From a virus: DNA of 64,000 nucleotides. Location of the stretch: positions 62,001 to 126,000 of the IMG/VR virus record IMGVR_UViG_3300044612_003086. One strand, 5' to 3'. Shown here in pieces: positions 18,901 to 26,142 of this stretch (positions are counted from its first letter, which is position 1; each line of letters starts with the position of its first letter). A model generated the notes under the pieces. It saw only the letters and a list, made by a program, of their open reading frames with translations. It searched no databases and was not told where the DNA came from. A program made the position numbers and the translations under genes.

Positions 18901-21812
18901 CTGTATTCCCAGAGTGGTCCTAAGTAGTCTTGCTTTTCACGACGAGTGCGCTTGTTTTCTGGCTTTTTTAGGAAATTCTCAAATCCACTAGAAAGTCTTG
19001 GCGCGCTCTCGGCAGCACGCGATGCACTGCCTCTTCGAATCTCGGACATGTATCTTTGTTCTGCCTGGCGCACCTCCGTTCTTGTTACACCAAGTTTTTT
19101 GGCCATATCCTCAATGGATACGCCATTCATACGCTCTTCGTAAATATCCTGGTCTGTATAGTCTTCTGGGTTCTTTTCTGGTGGAGCGATTTTCCCTCGT
19201 TTTGGACGTGGCATTTCTTCGCCGAGGAAATCTCTAATAATTCTGTCGTATGTATCAGTTCCGCTCTCATCGAATGGAAGGTTGTCGTCGCCGTAGGGAT
19301 TATCTGGGTCGAAATCGTCATCGAGCGCAGGAAGTCTTCCGGATGAGAGTTTTCTATCTGGCTTGTTTGGGCTTGCACCGTCGAACCCATATGAGTTCAT
19401 CCAGCGAGCAAGAGTCTCTTTATCGTTTGGGTCCCATGTTCCAGTTGACGGGCGACGCTCATAGACTTCGCTGCGTAGCGCACTATCAAGTCCTTTAAGA
19501 AACTGGCTCTCGCCGTCTTCGCCAACATAATTTTTATTCTTGTCCTTTTTGTCTTTTCCGGCAAAATACTTATTTGTTGCATCGAGGTATGTGCCTAGTG
19601 TGCGAACAAAATCGTAATACCACTCTTGATACGCCTGTCCGCTCTTTGCTTTTTCGTTGAATTTTGCTGGGCGCTTCTTATCGTCGCCTTGCCATGCTCT
19701 TCTTGCTTGGTTGTACCCAAGCTCGCGCCCTCTTAAGAACTCTGCGGAACGTGTATTGTCTGTTTGGTAGCGAGGCACTTCTTCCCAGCCGAAGCCCTTA
19801 TCAACCCATTCCTGTGCAGTCTTGTCAAATGCTTCTCGTCTTGCCTGTTCATCTGGTGCGACACCAAACTTACTCTCGGTTTCTTTTCCAAGACCGTGAC
19901 GTGAAGTATTAAATCGTGAGCGTTTCTCAGCTCCAGAAGAGAAGGGTTTTGACGGTGTTGCCGGTTTTGCATCTTGCACGCCGACGAAGCGGGGTCGTGT
20001 TGTTCCTTCATCTACCCAGCCATCGTTGTCGGGGTCGAAGTCGCTCCCCGTTGGTCGTCGATTTCCTGGTGTTCCGCCGGTTGGCATGTCAATGTCGCCA
20101 CGGCGATTTCTTCTGTCTCGACGGCCACCGATTGATGGTCTGTCAATGAGTCTGCTGCCAACGTAGCTTCCTAGTCTTCGGCCAATCGCTTTTGACTCAA
20201 ACTCAGAGCTATCTAGAAATTTTTTTTTTATGTTTTCCAGAGCGTTATCGACTGCTTCAATAAAATCTAAACTAACCCCGGATTTGAGAACGATTCCATC
20301 AATATCCACTTCTGCATCAACCATGTAGTAATCGAGAATTGGGTCAATTTCTTGCTTGACACGGAACGCGTCATTTGGGTGAAGCGGAATGCAGTATTGC
20401 TCATCGAATGAGTTGTCATCTTTGCCAAATTCAGAAAGTGATTTAAATTTGCTACGCTTCTTTTTTCTCTTACCTACCGCTCCGCGAAGCATGGCCATGA
20501 CAAACTCGCCAGGGTACTTAACTTCTAGGTCTTCAATAGCTTCATCGAAATTTGCGTCTTCTTCAATTTCGTATTCCTTTTTAGCAATTCCATCGACATT
20601 GACAACGCCTTTTGGAATTACTGCAAAACGACATTTGCCTTCTGGTTCGATGTCCATATCAACAATCTTGCATGACCCATCATTTTGGAAGAACACGCAA
20701 TTTGCACACTTGACCCCGATTGATGCGATGGGATTTTCTGAAGCCGGTTTATATCCAGCCCACACACCATCTTTGTCTTCGTTGAACTTGCCGTGGCGTT
20801 TTACAATTTTTAGCAAAGCGTCACGCAGGTCCGCTTCCTCTTTATCGAGGTTGTTCTTATCTATTGGCTTGTTATTGCCCTCTTCGTACTGAACTGCAGG
20901 GAGCGGAACAACAACAACACCCTCCATGCCTGGCTTGACAGCTATTGGCATTGATGGCATCTGCTGTGGGCGGACCATTCTTCTTGGCTCATTTGGCGGA
21001 ACCATCATTGGTGCTGTTTGTGGTGCGGACGGTCTCTGCATCACTATTTCTTCTGGCGGGCCGAACATCATTCGACCACCCGTTCGACTCCAGCCACACT
21101 TGAATCTCTTAACTGAACCGTCAGCCACACGACGAGCAAATGTCAGATTTTCGTCGTCCATTTCCATGAGCGATATTTTTGCGCCAAGCATTCCTGAGAG
21201 TTGCTTTTCAATTTCCAACTTGTTCGGCTTTTCATCATCCATCATCATTACGGAGCTATCTTCGCCGTATGGGTCATCTGTCTTCACGGAAATTGTGCCA
21301 GTCAGTTGATTGGCTCCATGAAGAACTGGAGACACTTCATAAAGCTCCAACTCGTAGATTACGTTTGCCTGAGACTTTTGGTCATACTGTGCGCGCAGGG
21401 TTTTATATCCAATCGACCATTCTTGTTCTTCTCCAAAGAAAGCAACCATCGTGAAAGCTTCGCGGCCCTTTTCTGACTGAAGATTAAATTGAACTTTTGC
21501 AAATAATCCGCCGATTCCAGCAATCTTCATTTTTAGTGGTAGGCGTGGGTCAGACGGTGGCACCTCGTAAATTTCGAGTACTTTGCCGATTGGGTCATTC
21601 CAGTTATGGCCCCACACAACACGCGGCTTGCGGCGCTGAAGACTCTTCGTAAAAGCACCACTTGCGCAAATATCACCAACAGAGTCTTTATTGCCGATTC
21701 CAGCTACAAAGCACTCAACAATTCCTTGCATCTCATCGAGATTGACGGAGCCGGCTTTCTGTGAAGCGGAGCCAAGGGATGTCGACTTGTATTCAAAGTG
21801 GTCAGTGGTCAT
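12948..21812 (-). CDS. Prohead protease - HTH - ArdC/metallopeptidase - UvrD helicase polyprotein
   Basis: 2954 residues in one frame. Residues 1-190 are an HK97-type prohead protease: GHNWNDP near 67 (His), EEQEWSIGY near 130 (Ser), and YEVSPVLHGAN near 165. Then follow a Cys cluster (CANCVFF...C...GKCRF, 374-394), an Asp-rich turn DPDNDGWVDEG near 596, a helix-turn-helix (VSIEDMAKKLGVTRTEV) near 904, and an ArdC-like N-domain at about 990-1100 with a zincin motif HEIIH near 1187 and a following EELIAEIGA. A UvrD/Rep helicase spans about 1400-2340: Walker A AGAGAGKTT near 1444, FFFDEAQD near 1762, GDPRQSIYGFRG, THAAKGLEFD near 2260 and a final VMMTRAKKR. A 500-residue unassigned C-terminal part follows. 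LSSG-type motifs lie at the domain borders. Normal prohead proteases are about 200 residues. It follows the portal, as expected for the protease. Confidence 0.85.
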   Translation of the reverse strand: MTTDHFEYKSTSLGSASQKAGSVNLDEMQGIVECFVAGIGNKDSVGDICASGAFTKSLQRRKPRVVWGHNWNDPIGKVLEIYEVPPSDPRLPLKMKIAGIGGLFAKVQFNLQSEKGREAFTMVAFFGEEQEWSIGYKTLRAQYDQKSQANVIYELELYEVSPVLHGANQLTGTISVKTDDPYGEDSSVMMMDDEKPNKLEIEKQLSGMLGAKISLMEMDDENLTFARRVADGSVKRFKCGWSRTGGRMMFGPPEEIVMQRPSAPQTAPMMVPPNEPRRMVRPQQMPSMPIAVKPGMEGVVVVPLPAVQYEEGNNKPIDKNNLDKEEADLRDALLKIVKRHGKFNEDKDGVWAGYKPASENPIASIGVKCANCVFFQNDGSCKIVDMDIEPEGKCRFAVIPKGVVNVDGIAKKEYEIEEDANFDEAIEDLEVKYPGEFVMAMLRGAVGKRKKKRSKFKSLSEFGKDDNSFDEQYCIPLHPNDAFRVKQEIDPILDYYMVDAEVDIDGIVLKSGVSLDFIEAVDNALENIKKKFLDSSEFESKAIGRRLGSYVGSRLIDRPSIGGRRDRRNRRGDIDMPTGGTPGNRRPTGSDFDPDNDGWVDEGTTRPRFVGVQDAKPATPSKPFSSGAEKRSRFNTSRHGLGKETESKFGVAPDEQARREAFDKTAQEWVDKGFGWEEVPRYQTDNTRSAEFLRGRELGYNQARRAWQGDDKKRPAKFNEKAKSGQAYQEWYYDFVRTLGTYLDATNKYFAGKDKKDKNKNYVGEDGESQFLKGLDSALRSEVYERRPSTGTWDPNDKETLARWMNSYGFDGASPNKPDRKLSSGRLPALDDDFDPDNPYGDDNLPFDESGTDTYDRIIRDFLGEEMPRPKRGKIAPPEKNPEDYTDQDIYEERMNGVSIEDMAKKLGVTRTEVRQAEQRYMSEIRRGSASRAAESAPRLSSGFENFLKKPENKRTRREKQDYLGPLWEYRDGQTLSSGKDENQEADAARIKDMYQQMGEAIIAALDEILKDPSKAGQWQVPWRSPELYGRNPTRRNRIYQGMNQLILSQVASKRKYKTNRWAGRSQWRELNKKAKPKPGEIGVNILVPFDIKNDDGIRTGEKGFKIETVFNADQMDGLPAWVYEVKETEKLDAAQRLEDIENVIKEIGPRYKEQGVSAFYDPNDDTINVPPFENFIEPIAFYGTVLHEIIHWTAHPSRLKRDLSGRMKGTPEQRKKYAFEELIAEIGASFAMGFLGVEPQIREDHIQYLAFWRKALQDDPSSIRRAIEGGQQAVDYIMNKSATLRKRAGVPDSERKGKEDYTIEAPIVGRITIPIPKKKPVVGTPTPENKVRQRVRVRGQGPSAVKTILEDYENNRLSSGITGFVIKDEEGNTYNQINKRLSSGRGPIVGAKDPKRKIERTEGSFMEMFGMKFEPTDEQKDVMDTVAHFTKTGEGGLAAVRAGAGAGKTTTVEQSVIRMAKESPESQFYYITFNKKNAAEAARRMPDNTGSSSINQLAYWSLLLEDRPGISPEFKEKLKKIGIGAGNEYYSSANPKSTRQTSAEGYGGKTVDTTGLKKAGFRTLGYVSFETESGGRDVARHYDFGTKYPDGLTHEGVELTADDYGLVLINALTRYSQSDDDALSEKHFKLRPHEIERNKQLAESGDPIDPAETAFDQIPQEWVDLALKMWSDTLDPKSNVLPNYDQQVKIWAMQKPNLRTDAGMVGHGTRKVKDARAQDKKLDPGSIVQVDGVDYVYTGGGARAGLRRRYATEDKPISTFFFDEAQDVNPVLQKVIEDNIANNNLAIVMVGDPRQSIYGFRGSSDSFARLNPDFNLTLTDSFRYGKTVAFLGNLMLGRGNMTDRQNGIDEVSADYKLFGRLQDVVSHDFNLGTLTGNDLRKKLDSIQKKYGISGPDGQSLADMPEKERNELLDKARGYIVPESEGILYRQIPTSADGTWAYISYSNKNTLTAALEFIGAHPDKIVGLPAEKYRDMVEFLRHYQFVLRPVGTRPRESKIIGNAWTMEEIRKRAGQKSSYGQLGSMLKLLQVRDAEGNQLSPLDWLNRLLGRRDPQTGEVLTRARIREIEEPLDVDPFKNIDGSSSTVSGEELIALGKQKAGKGGGGAKGAYKMNRDKRFNIIPNPTGQTPSREVFWKLDTESLGADGKWENGVIISGEGIIDVYQFRDAAGKIQYTGDKNGEKPMMRRRIEKMIKDLNLEGKVTIEKQYVPRKAGSSNAPAYDAVRIKGDNPEETGLLLSLVGRMITDSANEPEVDASFLTTHAAKGLEFDNVVAGDDFFQPKFEDDGSILPGNDISREMENLIYVMMTRAKKRIQLSEATSWIIDPKKNPKGFEYIEKFLTEEQQAPSGFWNPFGDGEQVFPDGAREILSSGRVNSVPETAVPGTGTNRSARRARLRGGDVERQATTETSAPETPGVQAPERTAAVGGPRSVNSSNRADRKARRMSSGSTYADNINATNLAAIRGSKTGESFAFARRFWDGFRKRGITLDTSSKSGTVKERRRQINEGLDKAAAAMKRRPQVTIGRVSGNENLSNPDADTWMLPVKSLKESIRIPTEFDVVRNPDNTIADVKWTKSEPISNTDLSRLLNLSPEDAKRISDDDSGISHNAVRFLVAELGNRPEFGGWRLFSPVTSDEPGVEKMSSAQRFAENLGRANMRDRFIIETFGKDAYPFWADREENQIISSDEYSTLGEVDPVAKFRATGRFTPNPEDADGEASAEADLIYEGMPDFVPEAPAPTVNETNPAGAKTSRRDFKLDNLIENLGLDRDEWMAQLRERMKRSFGMDDVGLTNPKDRKSWESDGVPVAAIQEMIRTGMIENAESVWPENGQKLDGELRASKANVAEAMVEFISNTQKGSGGNTKRNKEYILGTSNLSVLLNNAAKTRGKTFSKIKGDEPRYSSNELQDVVNRFNEIFGTSHTIEDIFSKEQLENARKRLQEEGRTMFGKSGTKE
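14466..19943 (-). other. LSSG motif series in the polyprotein (putative processing sites)
   Basis: [L/M]SSG codons occur at 19349-19338 (residue 822, KLSSGR), 18995-18984 (940, RLSSGF), 18887-18876 (976, TLSSGK), 17741-17730 (1358, RLSSGI), 17669-17658 (1382, RLSSGR), 14705-14694 (2370, ILSSGR) and 14477-14466 (2446, RMSSGS). A related FSSGA lies at 19943-19932 (624). They separate the protease part, the HTH part, the ArdC/zincin part, the helicase and the C-terminal part, and lie in low-complexity linkers. Codons differ between copies, so the conservation is at the protein level. Cleavage is inferred. Confidence 0.6.
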
Positions 21813-21918
21813 TTAATTCGCTTTCACTAAGACTCAATAGATAATAAACGACCAGATAAATCTGCAGTGCAAGTATTGAGAATTGCTTTTCTTTTACAGA
21901 AACTATTTAGTGAAATAG

Positions 21919-23985
21919 TTAGAACTGAGCGAAGTTCCAGGCTCGGCGTGTCTCTTCTTCAGCAATTTCGACATGTTCTTTTGCAAGAAGATTTGCATAC
22001 ATTTCAATTAGCTCTTGTCTGAAGGATGAAAATCTTCGCTCTTCGTCAGAATAAACAAACGATTTAAGCATTATTTCATTGATATTAAAGGCTGTCTGCT
22101 CATTTATTTTTTTGATATTTGCAACGTGTGAATCAACAGCTCTCAAGAAATCTAGAGGCGGTATAGCTCTTGGCGACAAACCCTTTACATGCATTCTTTC
22201 GCGTTTTGATTCATGCGAGTCATTGATAATCGCGGAAACAACTGGCTTTAGGTCATCTTCAAATTGCTTATTCCATGAGTCAATCGAGAGTATTGAATCG
22301 ATGTCAAGCGTTCCAGCCATGAGCCCTTTTCTTGCCTTGCTTCCACCAGACTTTTCCAGTACAACTCGTTGCTGTCTTTCCAGAATTCTCTCAATTCCTC
22401 GTGAAAGTATTTCCGACCAACGCTCAATTGAAGTTTCTGTTCTGTCTTCGACAGCTGGCTCAGCTGATTTGTACTGCATCTCGCCGCTTTCTGCGGTGAG
22501 CGCTCCAGGCGGAGTTGGTGCAGCTCCAGTTTGCAATGCGGCTGCTTCTGGCGGGAGTGTACTTTGAGCAAGCTCGCCTGTTTGTGCAACCTCGGCCATT
22601 GCGCCCTGCATCGTGTTCGGGTCAAGGGGGATGTTTTCCATCGGTGGGGCCTGACCTGGCATTGGCGGCATTCCAGGAATTGGTGGCATACCGGGAGCTC
22701 CAGGCATACCTGGGGCTGCACCAGGGACCATTGCAGCGTTCTCGTCCATCTTCTTCTTTGTATTCGCAATCGGAATTAAGTTTGGATTAGCGAGGAGTGA
22801 GTCAGCAAGGTCGGACTCAACTTCTTTTCTTGAGGAACCAATTCGGTATTCGTTTCCGCTTATCAATCCAGCCTGAAACTCTGTAAGCAAATATCTATCG
22901 CGCTCTTGCTTGTACAACTGAAGAATTGGAACTTCGCTCGTATCGAAGTCGACATAGTTTTTATCGTCCAACTCATCAAGTGCTCGCGCAATCGGTTCTA
23001 GGTGCGGCAACATTGTTTCCATCCAGAAGACACGTATTTCTTCCGCAGCATTGCTGAATGTTCTTCCAGCTGCGTTTCCTATTACTGATTCCGGCACACC
23101 GAATGCAGCAAGAATTTCTTCTTTCGTAACTTGGCGCATCTGGATATACGCGGCATCGCGCGGGCTCGCTGATGTGTCAACAAAATCAACGCCATCGTCT
23201 GCTGCGATTACTGTTGTATGTCCAGTCTTGGATAGGTTGCCACGGAACCTGCTCTTTAATTCTTCTTTATCGTCTTCATCTATTTCTCCACGGACTACAA
23301 GCAAGCCGCCAGGACGGCCGTCATTAAGGAGATAGTTTCTGTTGTAGAGCTTCGCAAGATTTTCAATTTCAATAGCTACACCAGCAGCCTCGAGCGGAGT
23401 AAGTGACAGATATGGGTCAAGTGGGTGTGGACGGCGAATCCAGCAAACATCTTCTGGCTTAAGTATTACCTTTTCTCCGTAGGGCATGGCAACTTCATAG
23501 CCGGAAACAAATGTTTTCGGATGAGGGATTGGCGCCGTTGCCTGTGGTGGTAGAAGATTAAGGGCGATTATTCCGCCGTCTCTTCCGCGTATTTTCTCAA
23601 TAAATGCTCCGCGCGTACCAAGAAGAAGCTGTGCAGAAAGCCTATATCTAAAGATAAAACTATTTTCCCCAACGTTGGCTCTTGTGTTTAGTAGCTCGAG
23701 CAACGTGGAGCGATTTGCTTCTTTACCAACTATTATCTCGCCCTTGTTGGAATTATCTTTTCGAAGAATCACTGGCAGTCGTGCCTGATTACCGGCAATT
23801 GCATCAATACACCTGTTTACCCAGGTGATTTTGGACATGCCCTCGCGATATGCGCGTTCAATGTCCCATGAATCTCGATATGGTTTATGTACAAGACCTG
23901 GGTTTGCCGAAATTGGTGCACCAAAGGCAATCTGCTTTGAGTCAGACGACTTGAGTGATTTATCTTTTGGAGAGTTCCAGCCCAT
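21919..23985 (-). CDS. Portal protein, HK97 type, with C-terminal extension
   Basis: 688 residues. Forms the dodecameric ring at the capsid vertex through which DNA is packaged and ejected. The first 400 residues follow the HK97 portal layout: ITWVNRCIDAIAGNQARLPV, the LLLGTRGAFIEKI strand, DPYLSLTPLEAAG, then FGVPESVIGNAA and EIRVFWMETMLPHLEPI. A Pro/Met/Gly-rich linker (MPGAPGMPPIPGMPPMPG) at about 415-450 joins a helical C-terminal extension (ERILERQQRVVLEKSGG) that resembles portal-fused head proteins. It is the gene next to the terminase, divergently oriented, and directly upstream of the protease polyprotein, as in standard head modules. Confidence 0.9.
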   Translation of the reverse strand: MGWNSPKDKSLKSSDSKQIAFGAPISANPGLVHKPYRDSWDIERAYREGMSKITWVNRCIDAIAGNQARLPVILRKDNSNKGEIIVGKEANRSTLLELLNTRANVGENSFIFRYRLSAQLLLGTRGAFIEKIRGRDGGIIALNLLPPQATAPIPHPKTFVSGYEVAMPYGEKVILKPEDVCWIRRPHPLDPYLSLTPLEAAGVAIEIENLAKLYNRNYLLNDGRPGGLLVVRGEIDEDDKEELKSRFRGNLSKTGHTTVIAADDGVDFVDTSASPRDAAYIQMRQVTKEEILAAFGVPESVIGNAAGRTFSNAAEEIRVFWMETMLPHLEPIARALDELDDKNYVDFDTSEVPILQLYKQERDRYLLTEFQAGLISGNEYRIGSSRKEVESDLADSLLANPNLIPIANTKKKMDENAAMVPGAAPGMPGAPGMPPIPGMPPMPGQAPPMENIPLDPNTMQGAMAEVAQTGELAQSTLPPEAAALQTGAAPTPPGALTAESGEMQYKSAEPAVEDRTETSIERWSEILSRGIERILERQQRVVLEKSGGSKARKGLMAGTLDIDSILSIDSWNKQFEDDLKPVVSAIINDSHESKRERMHVKGLSPRAIPPLDFLRAVDSHVANIKKINEQTAFNINEIMLKSFVYSDEERRFSSFRQELIEMYANLLAKEHVEIAEEETRRAWNFAQF

Positions 23986-23992
23986 ATTTTAT

Positions 23993-24193
23993 TTACTCAA
24001 GCCCTAATAGAAATCCGAATATTCCACAACCGATACCAGCAACAATCAAACCGACGGGCATGGCAATGAGACCAGCACCAATACTTGTTAATAGTATAAA
24101 CGAAACCATGAATAAATTAGCGAAAGTACGCCTGTTGTACACTGTCTTTGCCCTGGAACTGACTTTATTAACTACTTCTTTTAATTTGGGCAT
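23993..24193 (-). CDS. Small two-helix membrane protein
   Basis: 66 residues from the ATG at 24193. The N-terminus is basic (MPKLKEVVNKVSSRAKTVYNRR). It is followed by two glycine-rich hydrophobic helices (ANLFMVSFILLTSIGAGLIA and MPVGLIVAGIGCGIFGFLLG) joined by a very short turn. It ends 7 bases before the portal start. Size and topology would fit a class II holin or a small membrane-anchored accessory protein, but no lysin is next to it and the function is unknown. Longer in-frame extensions start inside the terminase gene on the other strand and are not supported. Confidence 0.6.
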   Translation of the reverse strand: MPKLKEVVNKVSSRAKTVYNRRTFANLFMVSFILLTSIGAGLIAMPVGLIVAGIGCGIFGFLLGLE

Positions 24194-24255
24194 ATAAGAT
24201 ACAGTAGCGCATAATTTACGATTGTCCGTGGACAAGAAGACGCCGAGATATTTAC
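24194..24255. promoter_or_regulatory. Divergent intergenic region with a TTGTCC-GT-GGACAA palindrome
   Basis: 62 bases between the minus-strand membrane/portal block and the plus-strand terminase. A perfect 6-bp inverted repeat with a 2-base centre lies at 24222-24235. It is the kind of site a dimeric regulator binds, or could be a terminase recognition element. AT-rich sequence with TAAGAT lies beside it. Role unproven. Confidence 0.4.
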
Positions 24256-25569
24256 ATGACACAAAAACCGAATTGGGCTGAAGTTCTCGAATATCTGCAA
24301 CCCAAGATGCCTCCCTTCTGCCCAGAAGAGCCATCAATAAACCAAAGAGTTTTTTTAAGAACTAATTCAATAGAAGCCCTATTTGGTGGTGCAGCAGGTG
24401 GTGGAAAGTCAAGCGCTTTGCTAATGGCTGCTCTCCAGTATGTAGATGTGCCTGGGTATTCGGCCATTCTTTTCCGTAGAACTTTCGCTGACCTTTCGCT
24501 TCCCGGAGCCCTGATGGACCGCTTTAAGTCCTGGATGTCCAACTACGATGATGTGCATTGGAATGCAAATAGCTTCATCGCCACTTTCCCATCTGGCGCC
24601 CGCATTTCATTCGGGTATCTAAATAATGCCAATGACTATTTACGCTATAAAGGCTCGGAATTTCAGTTCATTGGAATGGACGAAGTAACCGAAATCCGTG
24701 AATCTGATTATCGATACCTATTCTCCCGTTTGCGTCGCCCTGCGAGCGGACCAATTTCTCAAGTGCCATTAAGAATGCGTTCAGCATCAAACCCTGCTCC
24801 CAACTGGGTTAGACAGAGATTCATTGTTGAGGGTCGTCAGGAAAACCGCATTTTCGTTCCATCTAAGTTGACCGACAACCCAGGAATTGACGCTGAATCG
24901 TACCGACAGGCCCTTGCTGCACTTGACCCCGTGGAAAGACGTCGCCTAGAAATGGGCGACTGGTGGTCGACAACGCTCGGAACTCTTTTTGAAAGAACTT
25001 CATTTATTATTATCGACCCAGAAGAAATCCCTGAAATCAAAAGTTCTGCCCGTGTTGTTAGATTTTGGGACCTTGCTGCCACCGAACCATCCCAGAGCAA
25101 CCCGAATCCAGACTATACGGTCGGAACGTTGATGATGTTTGACGGCGGTGTTGCCTACATTCTGGATGTAAAACGAGCACGAGTAAAAGGTGAAAAAGTA
25201 GAGCAGCTGATTGCCCAGACAGCTCAGGAAGATGGTCTGGGAGTATCAATACGAATGGAACAAGAACCAGGTTCGTCGGGTAAAGCACTTGCCGACCAAT
25301 ATGCCAGGTATGTGGTTCCTGGGTACGATTTTGGGGCAATACGTTCTACTGGAGACAAAGAAACTCGCGCACGGCCATTCGCCGCCGCTGCAGCCAACGG
25401 AAATGTACGTATTATTCGTGCACCTTGGCTGACTGCATGGATGGATGAATTTTCATCTTTCCCCGAAGCCTGCGACCACGACGACCAGGTCGACTCAGCT
25501 GTCGGAGCATTTACGTTTTTAACTGGCCTGGGGTTGCCACAGAGAAAGCGTGTCTCTATACTGATTTAG
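24256..25569 (+). CDS. terL: Terminase large subunit
   Basis: 437 residues. ATP-driven DNA packaging motor and headful/cos nuclease. The Walker A motif is GGAAGGGKSS near residue 40, and the Walker B region is FIGMDEVTE near 138. The C-terminal RNase H-like nuclease begins with RFWDLAAT near 262 and ends with DHDDQVDSAVGA near 412, giving the acidic metal ligands. Length is normal for the family. The first gene of the plus-strand block, divergent from the portal. No small terminase subunit was recognised nearby; the 167-residue gene that follows has no visible DNA-binding motif. Confidence 0.95.
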   Translation: MTQKPNWAEVLEYLQPKMPPFCPEEPSINQRVFLRTNSIEALFGGAAGGGKSSALLMAALQYVDVPGYSAILFRRTFADLSLPGALMDRFKSWMSNYDDVHWNANSFIATFPSGARISFGYLNNANDYLRYKGSEFQFIGMDEVTEIRESDYRYLFSRLRRPASGPISQVPLRMRSASNPAPNWVRQRFIVEGRQENRIFVPSKLTDNPGIDAESYRQALAALDPVERRRLEMGDWWSTTLGTLFERTSFIIIDPEEIPEIKSSARVVRFWDLAATEPSQSNPNPDYTVGTLMMFDGGVAYILDVKRARVKGEKVEQLIAQTAQEDGLGVSIRMEQEPGSSGKALADQYARYVVPGYDFGAIRSTGDKETRARPFAAAAANGNVRIIRAPWLTAWMDEFSSFPEACDHDDQVDSAVGAFTFLTGLGLPQRKRVSILI

Positions 25570-25608
25570 TAATTACTTAAACTACTACTGAATTAAAGGG
25601 GCAATAAA

Positions 25609-26112
25609 ATGAATGCTGTAGAAAAGATAGAGCAGATTCGCGCACTGATTACCGAACTGGATTCAGAACTTCAGTCCATTGCTGACTCTGATGTTGAGAT
25701 TCCAATTGCTTGTGGAATTTTGGCAGACATCAATTTCCTTAAGCGAGACCTAACTTTTGTTTATGACGGGTACGCACACCTTGTTGGCAAAATCATGGGG
25801 TCAACTGAATCAATCAAATTGGACAACGGCGCAGAAATCGAGAAGAAATCTTCATACGACAGAAAGTCGTGGGACCACAAGGCGCTTGCTTCTGCGGTTT
25901 CGGACAAGTTGGTGAAGATGTCCATTGACATGGATACCGGCGAAGTACTGAAGTCACCACGAGAAATAGCCATGGATATGGTTACGTATTGTGCTCCGTC
26001 ATATTGGCGAGTGAAAGAGTTGAACAAGATTGGAATCAATCCAGACAATTATTGCGAAGTTGGCGAACTGAAGACTAGCATTATTGTCCGTAAGCCAAAA
26101 GATTCCGAATAA
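25609..26112 (+). CDS. Hypothetical protein upstream of the recombination genes
   Basis: 167 residues with a good ribosome site (AAAGGGG 10 bases before the ATG). The N-terminal 50 residues are helical and acidic. The middle contains KKSSYDRKSWDHKAL and the C-terminal part SYWRVKELNKIGINPDNYCE. Proteins of this look sit beside the RecB-like nuclease gene in many actinophages, but I know of no function. An accessory role in recombination is inferred from position alone. Confidence 0.6.
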   Translation: MNAVEKIEQIRALITELDSELQSIADSDVEIPIACGILADINFLKRDLTFVYDGYAHLVGKIMGSTESIKLDNGAEIEKKSSYDRKSWDHKALASAVSDKLVKMSIDMDTGEVLKSPREIAMDMVTYCAPSYWRVKELNKIGINPDNYCEVGELKTSIIVRKPKDSE

Positions 26113-26142
26113 ATACACCACCAACAAGGGATACAAAACATC

